DNA of 64,000 nucleotides, from assembly GCA_965116625.1 (NCBI GenBank), contig OZ220717.1, positions 2,542,001 to 2,606,000 on the forward strand. Direction: 5' to 3'. Made by a program: the position numbers and the translations under genes. Position 1 is the stretch's first letter. The number at the start of each line of letters is the position of its first letter. The notes beneath the pieces are model-generated. The model did not search any database and was not told the origin of the DNA. It saw nothing but the letters and a program-made list of their open reading frames with translations. Shown piece by piece: positions 16,465-25,184 of this stretch. Source of the stretch: VXNE01 sp965116625 (lineage in GTDB: Bacteria > Pseudomonadota > Gammaproteobacteria > Pseudomonadales > Azotimanducaceae).

Positions 16465-18702
16465 CTATTCGACGGTCGTGTCGTAGCGCACGCCGTCCGG
16501 CACCGGGACCGCCTGGTGCACCGTGACGCCGTACTGACCCTTGGTGGGTTCGGAGGAGTCCACGGCAACGAACGAGGTGTAGTTTGATACGAGCTGGTGC
16601 CGCAACGCGATGCGCAGGATGGCGTCGCCAAGCTTCCCATGGGGATCTCCGGCGGTCGCCTGCCGGTCGGACAGGTCGGCGATGTTCGACCGCGCCCAGA
16701 CCCTGGCGACTGAGGGCCCGGCGCCCTCGTCCGCGGCATCGATCATGATCGAGCGGCGCGAATCGTTGACCGTTCCCGAAATCGTCACGGAACCCGGTTC
16801 GCCATCGAACCGCCCCGAGACGACGAGGGGCCTGCCGACGAACAGGTCCGGGACGCGGGTCGGAAAGGTCTCGGAAACCGTCATGCCGGCCCAGTCGATC
16901 TCGATGTCGGTGAGTGCTGCGTGGCTTGCGCGCTCGAAGAACGCCCCCATGACTTCCTCCGCGGAGTCGTGAAGCCCCAGGTACGCGGCCACGCCCCGTC
17001 CCTCCTTCGCCATGCGTTCCAGGAGGTAGCGGTTGACGGAGGTGCCGACACCGAAGCTGAAGATCCGGGACGCGCCGAGACGCCGGTGGACCTCGGCCAG
17101 TATCTCGCCCTCGTTGCCGATGTAGCCATCGGTCATGAACGATACGAAGCGGAAGTGGGACGGGCTGTGGGGGAAGTCGAGCGCCGCCCTGATCCCTTCG
17201 ATCATCCAGGTGCCGCCCCCACCTGCAAGGTTGTCGAGATACCGGCGCGCGGCAGCCAGGTTGGCCTCGGTGGCGGGTACCGGCGCGGCGCCGAACTGAG
17301 ACGCGTCGTCCGAGAACCGGATGATCTGGAACGTATCGTCTGGATTGAGCCGCCCGAGCGCCGTCCTGATGGCTTCCTTGGCCTGCTGCAGGGGCCAGCC
17401 TGACATCGAGCCGGAGCAGTCGATCACGAACACCATCTCCATCGGCCGGCGGGCGACGACCTCGGTGTCGATCGGCGGGATCACCATGAGCGAAAAGAAC
17501 CCCTCGCCCGTTTCGGGGTCGCGGTGAGTCATGAGATTCGACTTGACGTCCTCGCTCGCGACGCGGAAGTCGAGCACGAAATCGCGGTTCGGAACCGTCT
17601 TGCGCCGCGCCAGCTGGACGGTGGCGGATGCAGCACCGTCGCGTTCGATATCGATCTCGTGCGTCGACTTGAGTTCTTCGATCGCGACGCCCGCATCGAT
17701 CTGCACGGTGATGGCGAGGTCATGGCCGGAGCGTTCCGTGGGTTTGAGGTATTCCACGCCGGTTGCGCCGGCCGCCTGGGAGTTGCCGCCGCGCGGCATT
17801 GCCGGAATGGGGTCGGCGCGGCCGGGCGGGTTGAAGCGGGGACCGACCACGGTGGGGAACACGAAGGAATACCAGCCGTCCTTGTAGGCCAGCGTATGGA
17901 AGTAGGTGATATCGACATCGATGGCGTTGCCGGGTTCGATGTTGGCGACTTTCTGTTCGAAGATGTTGGGCCGCCGCTGGACCAGCAGGCTCGCCCTGTA
18001 CCCTTGCGCCCGCGCCTCGTGGTAGATCGCCTCGGCTTCTTCCTTTTCGCGCAGGATTCCGCGGATGGTGCGCTCGCCGATGACCATCAGGAACTCGGTG
18101 ACCGCGGCCTTTTCGGGCAGCGGAAAGAGGTAGATCGCCTCGATCCTGGTGTCGAACGGGTTGGCGAACTGCTGCTTGACGTTGACCGTGCCGATGTGGC
18201 CGGCGACGGCGGCGTCGACCGCCGTGTGTTGCAGGGGCAGCGGCACCCGGTGCGTACTGCCATCTTCCGCTTCGGAGGCAACGTTCGCCACCATCGCCCC
18301 GGATTCGGGAAGGGCGTCGACGTCGTCTGCCCTGGACCGGACGTTCGTCACCGTCTGCTTGGAAACGGGCCCGGCGGCCCGGTTGTCCTCTGGGGAGGAA
18401 ACGGCATTGGCGGGGAGGTCATATAGCTTGGTATCCCGGAAGGTGGCCGACACGGGGATTTCCACGACGTCAGTTTTGTGCGCGAGACCGTCTCCCGACG
18501 TGGGTCTTGCGATGACCCAGATCTCCTCTGACGCTACGGCGGGTTGCGTTGAGCGCGGGAACTCGACACTGTCGACGGGTTCGGCCGCCGCTGGCGGTGA
18601 CTGGACCGGCTCCGGCTCCGTCGTGGACGCGCACGATGCCAACCACGCAACGCCGATCAGGGTGGCTGTCGCGGAGAGTGCTAACCGGATCTGTCTGTTC
18701 AT
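16465..18702 (-). CDS. VIT and von Willebrand factor A domain lipoprotein
   Basis: 745 residues from the ATG at 18702, which has AAGAGAG upstream and overlaps the preceding gene in an ATGA. A lipoprotein signal ends in WLASC near residue 28. After a disordered Pro/Ala/Glu-rich stretch comes a VIT domain (~152-280, with FANPFDTRIEAIYLFPLPE) and a VWA domain (~415-590) with the metal-site DxSxS as DCSGS and a later TDG. The C-terminal ~150 residues form a beta-rich region. VIT-VWA proteins are typically surface-associated and bind other proteins through the metal site. It ends the set begun by the ECF sigma factor at 20168, and a role in envelope assembly or sensing is inferred only. Confidence 0.85.
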   Translation of the reverse strand: MNRQIRLALSATATLIGVAWLASCASTTEPEPVQSPPAAAEPVDSVEFPRSTQPAVASEEIWVIARPTSGDGLAHKTDVVEIPVSATFRDTKLYDLPANAVSSPEDNRAAGPVSKQTVTNVRSRADDVDALPESGAMVANVASEAEDGSTHRVPLPLQHTAVDAAVAGHIGTVNVKQQFANPFDTRIEAIYLFPLPEKAAVTEFLMVIGERTIRGILREKEEAEAIYHEARAQGYRASLLVQRRPNIFEQKVANIEPGNAIDVDITYFHTLAYKDGWYSFVFPTVVGPRFNPPGRADPIPAMPRGGNSQAAGATGVEYLKPTERSGHDLAITVQIDAGVAIEELKSTHEIDIERDGAASATVQLARRKTVPNRDFVLDFRVASEDVKSNLMTHRDPETGEGFFSLMVIPPIDTEVVARRPMEMVFVIDCSGSMSGWPLQQAKEAIRTALGRLNPDDTFQIIRFSDDASQFGAAPVPATEANLAAARRYLDNLAGGGGTWMIEGIRAALDFPHSPSHFRFVSFMTDGYIGNEGEILAEVHRRLGASRIFSFGVGTSVNRYLLERMAKEGRGVAAYLGLHDSAEEVMGAFFERASHAALTDIEIDWAGMTVSETFPTRVPDLFVGRPLVVSGRFDGEPGSVTISGTVNDSRRSIMIDAADEGAGPSVARVWARSNIADLSDRQATAGDPHGKLGDAILRIALRHQLVSNYTSFVAVDSSEPTKGQYGVTVHQAVPVPDGVRYDTTVE

Positions 18703-19160
18703 GGTGATCTCTCTTGGGGGTCTGGGTTGGGTTCTGCCAGGGAAATGGATGCGTCGATGGCGTCTCCTTCCGGCGTCGTCGCCGTGATCAGGCGCAACTC
18801 GAAATCGGGTTCGCCCCGCACCATCACGTGCAGCGTGGCGAGACGAAAGCGGCCGACGGGCAACTGGTCCGTATCGGCCAGGGAATAGTCCGCGACCACG
18901 ATTCTCGAGGTCTCGCCCTGGGCGATGGCCGCGCGGTCGTAGTACGGCGCCCGGCGAAACGCGGGGTGACCGCCGTTCTCGATACCAACCACCTTCGCGG
19001 CGGCCGCGCGGTCCTTCAGTTCGAACTGCCACGCGGCGACGGGTTCGAGGCTATCGAGCTGGATTTCCAGCGGGACGAACCGGGTGTTTCGTGCGCCCTC
19101 CGCCCACGCGACGCCGGGCAACACGGCAAGCAACGTCAGGGTCAGGAAAAGCCTCTTCAT
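18699..19160 (-). CDS. Exported protein with a cohesin-like beta domain
   Basis: 153 residues: a signal peptide (MKRLFLTLTLLAVLPGVAWA) then one beta-rich domain. The pattern VPLEIQLDS, WQFELKD, VVGIENGGHPAF, RIVVADY and RLATLHVMV resembles the strand order and the conserved IE-G and ATL positions of cohesin modules, but the match is weak and made by eye. It overlaps both neighbours by four bases in ATGA junctions, so it is translated together with the membrane protein upstream and the VIT/VWA lipoprotein downstream. The upstream neighbour carries a dockerin-like loop, making a cohesin-dockerin style contact plausible. Confidence 0.55.
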   Translation of the reverse strand: MKRLFLTLTLLAVLPGVAWAEGARNTRFVPLEIQLDSLEPVAAWQFELKDRAAAAKVVGIENGGHPAFRRAPYYDRAAIAQGETSRIVVADYSLADTDQLPVGRFRLATLHVMVRGEPDFELRLITATTPEGDAIDASISLAEPNPDPQERSP

Positions 19161-19549
19161 GGCGCACCGTTTCCGTTGAGCGATACCAGCCGAAAAGCGA
19201 AGGCATCGAGGTCGTCCTGGTCGATGCCTTGCCCGGTGCGCGCAAGGGCCAGGACATCCGCGATGTCGATCGCGCCGGAACCATCCACGTCGGCATAGGC
19301 GGGCGTGGCGGCCTCGTCCTCAAGGCGGTTCGTGGTGAACAGCACGGCGAGAAACACGCATGCCGCGGCCGCGCCCCACACGGGCTGGCGCCACCGTTGG
19401 ACCGGGCGGGACGAGAAATGGGCGCGCGCCATGCTCGAAACGCTGCGGTCGACACGGGCCGTAATCACGGCGGGCGCCTGGTCGATATGCTTCAGTTCCT
19501 CGACCAGGGCGCTCGGTAGTTGCTCGTCTTGTTCGGTCTCGGCGGTCAT
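19157..19549 (-). CDS. Single-pass membrane protein with dockerin-like tail, probable anti-sigma factor
   Basis: 130 residues: an acidic cytoplasmic N-terminus (1-53) beginning MTAETEQDEQLPSALVEELK, one membrane helix (~55-72) and a periplasmic tail. The tail holds DVDGSGAIDIADVLALAR, a calcium-loop/helix unit typical of dockerin repeats, followed by a degenerate second copy (GIDQDDLDAFAFRLV). It lies 49 bases downstream of the ECF sigma gene, where anti-sigma factors normally sit, and overlaps the next gene in ATGA. Inference: it holds the sigma factor and senses a periplasmic cohesin-like partner. No classical zinc anti-sigma motif is visible. Confidence 0.6.
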   Translation of the reverse strand: MTAETEQDEQLPSALVEELKHIDQAPAVITARVDRSVSSMARAHFSSRPVQRWRQPVWGAAAACVFLAVLFTTNRLEDEAATPAYADVDGSGAIDIADVLALARTGQGIDQDDLDAFAFRLVSLNGNGAP

Positions 19550-19598
19550 GTTGATCGTTTCCTGCCCATGTAACGCGCGGGACGGCCGAAAGGTTCAA

Positions 19599-20168
19599 TC
19601 AGTCGAAAAAGTCCTTTAGCGCCGGTGAAGCCCTGAGCCTGGCGATGCCGTGATGAAGCCGGGATTTCACCGTGCCTTCCGGTATGCCGAGTGCTTCCGC
19701 GATCTCCCGCATCGACATGCCGTCCACGAAACGCAGGGTGATCGCCTCTCTCTGGCCGGACGGCAGTGATGCGAGCAACCCCCCGATGTCGTCGTCCTCC
19801 CGTTCGGGCCGCGCGGGAAGCTCATCGGGAGCAATGTCGTGGGCGACCGGGAACCTGCCTGCCCGGCGCAGGGCGGTGATCGTCGCGTTCCTCGCGATGG
19901 GGTAGAGCAGCGTCGTCAGCTTCGCGGTCAGCGTGATGCCGTCACCCGTGGGCGGAAACCGGCGCAGCAGTTGGACGAAGGTATCCTGCAGGGCGTCGAG
20001 CGCGAGATCGATGTTCGGCGTGAAGCGCAGCGCGACCCGGAGCACGTAGTCCTTGTGGCGGACGTAGAGGGCCTCGAACGCGGCCCGGGCAGCACGCGGA
20101 TTGCCCTGGTTGCAGACTTGCACCAACGTTTCGTCGCTACGCGGGTCTCGCTGGCGGCGTCTGGCCAT
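19599..20168 (-). CDS. ECF-family RNA polymerase sigma factor
   Basis: 189 residues. Region 2 is visible as AFEALYVRHKDYVLRVALRF and ALDALQDTFVQLLRRF; region 4 as LPSGQREAITLRFVDGMSMREIAEAL followed by GIPEGTVKSRLHHGIARL, a helix-turn-helix that reads the -35 element. It begins at an ATG at 20168 and is followed by the putative anti-sigma membrane protein, the cohesin-like protein and the VIT/VWA lipoprotein, all on the same strand, which are its likely targets. Confidence 0.9.
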   Translation of the reverse strand: MARRRQRDPRSDETLVQVCNQGNPRAARAAFEALYVRHKDYVLRVALRFTPNIDLALDALQDTFVQLLRRFPPTGDGITLTAKLTTLLYPIARNATITALRRAGRFPVAHDIAPDELPARPEREDDDIGGLLASLPSGQREAITLRFVDGMSMREIAEALGIPEGTVKSRLHHGIARLRASPALKDFFD

Positions 20169-20265
20169 GTCCGGAACCTCGCGACCTTATCGCGGAGACC
20201 TGTGAGTAGGGCGTCACCCTATGGCAGTCGGCTGTGGTGCGGCAAGGTGGGCCCGAAAAGAGGCC

Positions 20266-20934
20266 TCACCCTTCCTCGATCTCGAACTTTATCAGGTTGC
20301 GGACTCCCGACACCTCCATCGGCTCTCCGTTGGCAACCTTCGGCCTGTACTTGAACTTGAGGGCTGCCTGAATCGCCGACCGGTCGAAGATCCCCGGAGG
20401 CTTCGCCTCGACCACCACCGGATCGCGCACGGCGCCCGAAGTCGTGACCGTAAACTCCAGCAGGACGTAACCCTCGATGCCTCTCTGTTGGGCGCGCCGG
20501 GGGTAGACGGGCTCAACCTTGACGATTGGCAGGTATTCTCCGTCAGCCTTGAAGACAGGACCGACAAGACCACGTATTCCTCGCCTCTTTGGCGGGGGGA
20601 TTAGCTCGATTCCGTGCTCCCCATCCGGGATGAATTCGGGTCTGGGTCGATCCGGCGGTATCTCGTCGGGCGGCGGAGGCGGCTTCGGTCGGGGCCGAGA
20701 CTCCGGAATCTCGACCTCCTCCTGCAGGCGCGCGAACTCGACGACCTGGCCCTTCCCGGGGTCGGTGAACGGGTTCGTGTCGCTCTTGATCAGCGCCTGC
20801 ATGAGGAAGAAGAGCAGCAGGGTAGTCGCGAGGCCCGCGGCGATGCTGATCGCATATCGCATCGCAATTGCATCCTGGCACCACGCGGTGGCGGTCGCCG
20901 GTGATTCCCCAATGGTCGAAGTCTGGTTGTTCAC
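20266..20934 (-). CDS. TonB-like energy transducer protein
   Basis: 222 residues from the GTG at 20934, chosen because AGGAG lies 7 bases upstream; a later ATG (residue 25, just before the membrane helix) is the alternative. One membrane anchor (~29-46) is followed by a Pro-rich periplasmic spacer (ESRPRPKPPPPPDEIPPDRP) and a TonB C-terminal domain (VEPVYPRRAQQRGIEGYVLL, then AIQAALKFKYRPKVANGEP). TonB proteins transmit proton-motive force to outer membrane receptors. No ExbB/ExbD or receptor is encoded nearby, so its partner is elsewhere. It diverges from the ECF sigma gene at 21128. Confidence 0.85.
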   Translation of the reverse strand: MNNQTSTIGESPATATAWCQDAIAMRYAISIAAGLATTLLLFFLMQALIKSDTNPFTDPGKGQVVEFARLQEEVEIPESRPRPKPPPPPDEIPPDRPRPEFIPDGEHGIELIPPPKRRGIRGLVGPVFKADGEYLPIVKVEPVYPRRAQQRGIEGYVLLEFTVTTSGAVRDPVVVEAKPPGIFDRSAIQAALKFKYRPKVANGEPMEVSGVRNLIKFEIEEG

Positions 20935-21127
20935 GATTGCTCCTGGTTCGCGACTGTCTCGTCGATTGAAACGCGCCCGCGCCGAAAACGGGGTCAGGTG
21001 CCATTGAACGAAAGGCGCGGGCAGACCGCGGTAACCCCTCATTGCGTCTTGGGGCGTTGATTGGAACGGACGGAAGGCTGAAAAAGGGGTTACCTTCACG
21101 TGACTGCGAGCGACGGGGCGCCCGGCA

Positions 21128-21655
21128 TTGCCTGAATTCTCGGACGACTACCTGATGGGTCGCTTCGCGTCGGGCGACTACGCGGCGTTCGAGAGGTTGT
21201 ATGCCCGGCACAAGGACGCGGTGTACCGTTACTTCCTGCGGGCCACGGATCCGGCGAACGCCGCGGACGGCCACCAGGAAACCTGGTCGCGCGTGGTGGC
21301 GAGACGCCGGGAATACCAGGGCAGGGGCAACTTCCGGGCCTACCTCTTCACCATTGCGCACAACGTGCTGATCGACCAGTTTCGCCGCCAACCGAGAGAA
21401 ACCGCTGCCGAGGTCGAGGCGGTCGTCGATCAGTCGCCGGAACGGGACGCCGTCGCGCTTGAAGCGACGGAACGGCTGAACTCGCTGATCGCCGCCCTGC
21501 CTAACGTTCAGCGGGAAGCATTGATCATGCACAGGGAATCGGGTCTGACAATCAGGGAAATCGCGCAGGTCACAGGTATCACGGAGGAGGGCGTGAAGAG
21601 CCGCCTGCGCTACGCCATGGCGAAACTGAGGCGGGGGATGCGGGACTATGTCTGA
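21128..21655 (+). CDS. ECF-family RNA polymerase sigma factor
   Basis: 175 residues from a TTG start. Region 2 reads AFERLYARHKDAVYRYFLR with the following DGHQETWSRVVARR; region 4 reads LPNVQREALIMHRESGLTIREIA and ITEEGVKSRLRYAMAKLRRG. Its end overlaps the next gene by 8 bases, the usual sign of a sigma/anti-sigma pair. It is a different subfamily from the sigma factor at 19599-20168 and diverges from the TonB-like gene, which may be under its control. The TTG at 21128 is kept because region 2 begins right after it. Confidence 0.88.
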   Translation: MPEFSDDYLMGRFASGDYAAFERLYARHKDAVYRYFLRATDPANAADGHQETWSRVVARRREYQGRGNFRAYLFTIAHNVLIDQFRRQPRETAAEVEAVVDQSPERDAVALEATERLNSLIAALPNVQREALIMHRESGLTIREIAQVTGITEEGVKSRLRYAMAKLRRGMRDYV

Positions 21656-22139
21656 AGACTGGTTCGACAAGACCTATCGTTCGGACGAGACGCCGCCTGC
21701 GGAGCTGGACGCGAGGGTCCTCAAGGCCGCACGCCGCGCGACGCGCCGATGGGCCGGTTCACTGGTCGCGGCTGGCGTCTTCACGATCATCGTGGCGCTG
21801 GTCCTCGCAGCGGTACTGACGAACGTCGAGCTCGATGTGCCGCCAACGGAACGCCCGTCCGCAAGCGAGGCAGGCCCCGACCCGGCGGCCGAAGGCGACT
21901 GCGAGCGCTCCCTGTCGCTGGTCGGCCCGTTGGGCGGGCCAGGCCGGCAGGATCGGCTCGAGGTCTGCCTCGCCGCCGGCCTGCTCCGCGCGGACCTCTC
22001 CTGGGATGGCGAGCCGTCCTGTCCTTCGCGCTTCTCGGTGGAGGCATCGCTGGATACGCCGGTGCGTCTCGATGCGGGAGTCATCGTGATCGGTCCGGCA
22101 AGGTATCAATGCGCCAACGGGGTCTGGTCGCGGCTATGA
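21648..22139 (+). CDS. Single-pass membrane protein, probable anti-sigma factor
   Basis: 163 residues with a short cytoplasmic N-terminus (MSEDWFDKTYRSDETPPAEL), one membrane helix (~38-58, VAAGVFTIIVALVLAAVLT) and a periplasmic part of about 100 residues with four Cys (CERSLSLVG, EVCLAAG, SCPSRF and YQCANGVW) that could form two disulfides. It overlaps the sigma gene by 8 bases, so translation is coupled. Position and topology support an anti-sigma role; sequence alone does not name a family. Confidence 0.6.
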   Translation: MSEDWFDKTYRSDETPPAELDARVLKAARRATRRWAGSLVAAGVFTIIVALVLAAVLTNVELDVPPTERPSASEAGPDPAAEGDCERSLSLVGPLGGPGRQDRLEVCLAAGLLRADLSWDGEPSCPSRFSVEASLDTPVRLDAGVIVIGPARYQCANGVWSRL

Positions 22140-22226
22140 GCCTGTGTGCCGCGGGGCACGACAGCGAATCCCAAAGAGGCGCCCGGAAGGAGTAAAATAG
22201 CGCTTTGCGCCACGGCGAGGATTGAT

Positions 22227-24509
22227 TTGGCGGAGTCTCGCATCACCGCGCTGCCACTACGGGAAATCGCGCTCGTTCTACTGCTGGCGCTCGCCGTCTA
22301 CATCTTCCTCGCCATCGTGTCCTATTCGCCGGACGACCCGGGCTGGAGCTTCTCCGGCACGGATCTGGGGGTATCCAATCTCGTCGGCAGGAGTGGGGCT
22401 TTCGCCGCTGACATCATCCTGCTCCTGTTCGGCCGCATCTCCTACCTGTTGCCGCTGGCGCTCGCGATCGCGGGGATAAAGGTGCTGCGTCCCGCGCAGG
22501 AGACGTGGTCGTTGCCGCTGTTCAGCATCCGGTTCTGCGGTTGGGCTGGGGTGGTCGTGGCGGCCTGTGTCCTCGCGCGCCTGCATGCCGCGCCGACGGA
22601 GGACCTGCCAGGCGGCACGGGCGGGCTGATCGGCGACGGGCTCGCGTCGGTGGCGTTGCCCGGACTGGGTTGGGTGGGCCTCACCCTGATCGCGGTGGCG
22701 GCGTTGCTGATCGGCGCGCAGGCGGCTATCGGCTATTCGTGGGTCGTCGTTGCTGAAGTCACCGGCAAGGGCGTGCACAAGGTGAGTCGCATGGTGGTAG
22801 GCGGCGTCTACGCCGCAGCGGGAATGATCCAGTCGTTGTGGAGGAAGGCGATGGATCCGGAGCCGGAGCCCCGCCGTGGTGCATCGGCGAGGAAGCCACG
22901 CGCGAAGCGATCGCCTCGCATCACCCCCAGCCGGGCGAGGAAAGAGACCGCGGCGAAAGCGGATGTGACGAGTCCGCCGGCGAACGATGGTGCCGGCGCC
23001 GAAACCGAGACACCGAAGGTTGCGTCGGAGATGCCTGACCTCGATCTCCTGGACAGCGAAGAAGCGGCCGGGAGCGGGGGTTTCTCCGCGCGGACCATCG
23101 AGGACATGTCGCGCCTGCTCGAAGACAAGCTCGCCGATTTCGGCATCGAGGCGACCGTGGAGTCGGTTCAGCCGGGCCCCGTGGTCACGCGATTCGAAGT
23201 CCAGCCCGCCGCTGGCGTGAAAGTGAGCCGGATCACGGCGCTGGCCAAGGACCTCGCGCGGTCGCTCGCCGTCATCAGCGTGCGGATCGTCGAGGTCATT
23301 CCGGGCAAGACCGTGGTCGGAATCGAGATTCCGAACCAGGACCGCGAGACCGTGCGTTTGCGCGAACTGCTGGCGTCCGACGTCTATCAGCGCGCCGACT
23401 CACCGCTGACACTGGCGCTCGGCAAGGACATTTCCGGCGACGCCGTCGTCGCGGACATCGCCAGGATGCCGCACCTGCTGATTGCCGGGACCACCGGATC
23501 CGGCAAGTCCGTGGGCGTCAACGCCATGCTGCTCTCCATGCTGTACAAGGCGACGCCCGAGGAACTGCGCCTGATCCTGGTCGACCCGAAGATGCTGGAA
23601 CTCTCGGTGTACGAGGGTATCCCGCACCTGCTGACGCCGGTGGTCACGGACATGAAGGACGCGGCGACGGCGCTCAACTGGTGCGTCGGAGAAATGGAGC
23701 GCCGCTACCGCCTGATGTCGACCCTCGGCGTGCGAAGCCTCGAGGGCTACAACCGGTGGATCGAGGAAGCCGAGCGGACGGGAAGACCCATCCCCGATCC
23801 GCTCTGGCCGGAGGACTCCCAGATCGAGGCGCCGCCGCTTGCGAAGGAGCCGGTGGTCGTGGTCGTCATCGACGAGTTCGCCGACCTGATGATGATCGTC
23901 GGCAAGAAGGTTGACCAGCTCATCGCCCGCGTGGCGCAGAAGGCGAGAGCTGCGGGAATCCACCTGGTTCTCGCCACGCAACGGCCCTCGGTGGATGTCA
24001 TCACGGGGCTCATCAAGGCGAACATCCCGGCGCGCATGAGTTACCAGGTGGCGAGTGGCGCCGACTCGCGCACCATCCTCGACCAGGGTGGCGCCGAGCA
24101 GTTGCTGGGTTACGGCGACATGCTGTTCCTGCCGCCGGGAACGAGCATTCCGGTGCGCGTGCACGGCGCGTTCGTCTCGGACGAGGAAGTGCACTCCGTC
24201 GTCCGTGACTGGAAGCAACGCGGCGAACCGGATTACCGGACCGAGGTACTGGACACCACCGCTTCCGGCGCGCCCTCCATCGTGGGCGACAGCGATCCCG
24301 AGCAGGAGGACGAACTCTACGATGAGGCGGTCGCCCAGGTGATCGAGACCCGCCGGGCTTCCATCTCGGCCGTGCAGCGGAAGCTCCGGATCGGCTACAA
24401 CCGCGCCGCGCGGCTGATCGAGACGATGGAGGCGGCGGGGGTCGTGAGCTCGATGGATACGAACGGCAGCCGCCAGGTCCTCGTACCGGACAATCGCGAG
24501 ACGCGCTGA
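22227..24509 (+). CDS. ftsK: DNA translocase FtsK
   Basis: 760 residues from a TTG at 22227 with GCGAGG upstream; the frame stays open further left but the family N-terminus begins here. Four membrane helices (~10-30, 58-82, 98-118, 145-170) anchor it at the division septum. A ~130-residue linker follows, then the alpha domain and the RecA-like motor with Walker A GTTGSGKS (421-428) and Walker B VVVVIDEFADLM. The last ~65 residues are the gamma winged helix (YDEAVAQVIETRRASISAVQ) that reads oriented chromosomal sequences. It moves terminus DNA during division. Shorter linker than in E. coli. It heads the ftsK-lolA-rarA-serS-cysG run. Confidence 0.96.
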   Translation: MAESRITALPLREIALVLLLALAVYIFLAIVSYSPDDPGWSFSGTDLGVSNLVGRSGAFAADIILLLFGRISYLLPLALAIAGIKVLRPAQETWSLPLFSIRFCGWAGVVVAACVLARLHAAPTEDLPGGTGGLIGDGLASVALPGLGWVGLTLIAVAALLIGAQAAIGYSWVVVAEVTGKGVHKVSRMVVGGVYAAAGMIQSLWRKAMDPEPEPRRGASARKPRAKRSPRITPSRARKETAAKADVTSPPANDGAGAETETPKVASEMPDLDLLDSEEAAGSGGFSARTIEDMSRLLEDKLADFGIEATVESVQPGPVVTRFEVQPAAGVKVSRITALAKDLARSLAVISVRIVEVIPGKTVVGIEIPNQDRETVRLRELLASDVYQRADSPLTLALGKDISGDAVVADIARMPHLLIAGTTGSGKSVGVNAMLLSMLYKATPEELRLILVDPKMLELSVYEGIPHLLTPVVTDMKDAATALNWCVGEMERRYRLMSTLGVRSLEGYNRWIEEAERTGRPIPDPLWPEDSQIEAPPLAKEPVVVVVIDEFADLMMIVGKKVDQLIARVAQKARAAGIHLVLATQRPSVDVITGLIKANIPARMSYQVASGADSRTILDQGGAEQLLGYGDMLFLPPGTSIPVRVHGAFVSDEEVHSVVRDWKQRGEPDYRTEVLDTTASGAPSIVGDSDPEQEDELYDEAVAQVIETRRASISAVQRKLRIGYNRAARLIETMEAAGVVSSMDTNGSRQVLVPDNRETR

Positions 24510-24512
24510 CGC

Positions 24513-25184
24513 GTGTTCCCTGTCGCACTCTCCGCAATCGTCGCGGCTGCCGCCGCTGCCGCTACGCCGAACCCTGATGCTGCCGCGTTGCGGGAGTTGC
24601 TCGCACCCATGCAGGCCTATGCGGCCGAATTCGAGCAGGTGGTGTTCGATGGGCGCGGGCGGGCGGTGCAGACCACGAGCGGGACGATGCGCCTCGAGCG
24701 GCCGGGACGTTTCCGCTGGGAGGTGGTCGAGCCATACAGCCAACTCGTCGTGACCGATGGCACGACGGTCTACGTGTACGACGCCGACCTGGCGCAGGTC
24801 ACCGTGCAGCCGCTCGACGAGACCCTCGAAGGGACGCCCGCGCGCCTGCTCATCGGGTCGATGGACGCCCTGGAGTCGATGTTCACCGTCGTGAAAGAGG
24901 ACGAGACGGCATTCGCGCTGCAGCCGCGTGACGAGGAAGCGCTGTACCGCCGGATTCGCCTCGAGTTCGCGCCGCGGCTTGACGATCCGGAACCGGAAGC
25001 CGCCGGGATGCCCGGCGCGCTCCTGGTCGGCATCGTGATCGTCGACCATCTCGACCAGGAGACGCGCGTGGCGTTCCGCAGCCCGACCCTTCAACCGGAG
25101 GCCGCGCCCGGCATTTTCGATTTCCAGGTTCCCGACGATGCCGATGTGATTGGCGATGTCCCGGTCCGAAGTACCGCTCGCTGA
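24513..25184 (+). CDS. lolA: Outer-membrane lipoprotein carrier protein LolA
   Basis: 223 residues, starting at a GTG three bases after the ftsK stop. A short Ala-rich export signal (MFPVALSAIVAAAAAAATP) precedes the carrier fold, with SGTMRLERPGRFRWEVVEPY and the strand YVYDADLAQVTVQPL characteristic of LolA. LolA ferries lipoproteins from LolCDE across the periplasm to LolB. A ~15-residue acidic insert (RLDDPEPEAAGMPG) interrupts the later strands. Its 3' end overlaps rarA by 29 bases. Confidence 0.93.
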   Translation: MFPVALSAIVAAAAAAATPNPDAAALRELLAPMQAYAAEFEQVVFDGRGRAVQTTSGTMRLERPGRFRWEVVEPYSQLVVTDGTTVYVYDADLAQVTVQPLDETLEGTPARLLIGSMDALESMFTVVKEDETAFALQPRDEEALYRRIRLEFAPRLDDPEPEAAGMPGALLVGIVIVDHLDQETRVAFRSPTLQPEAAPGIFDFQVPDDADVIGDVPVRSTAR

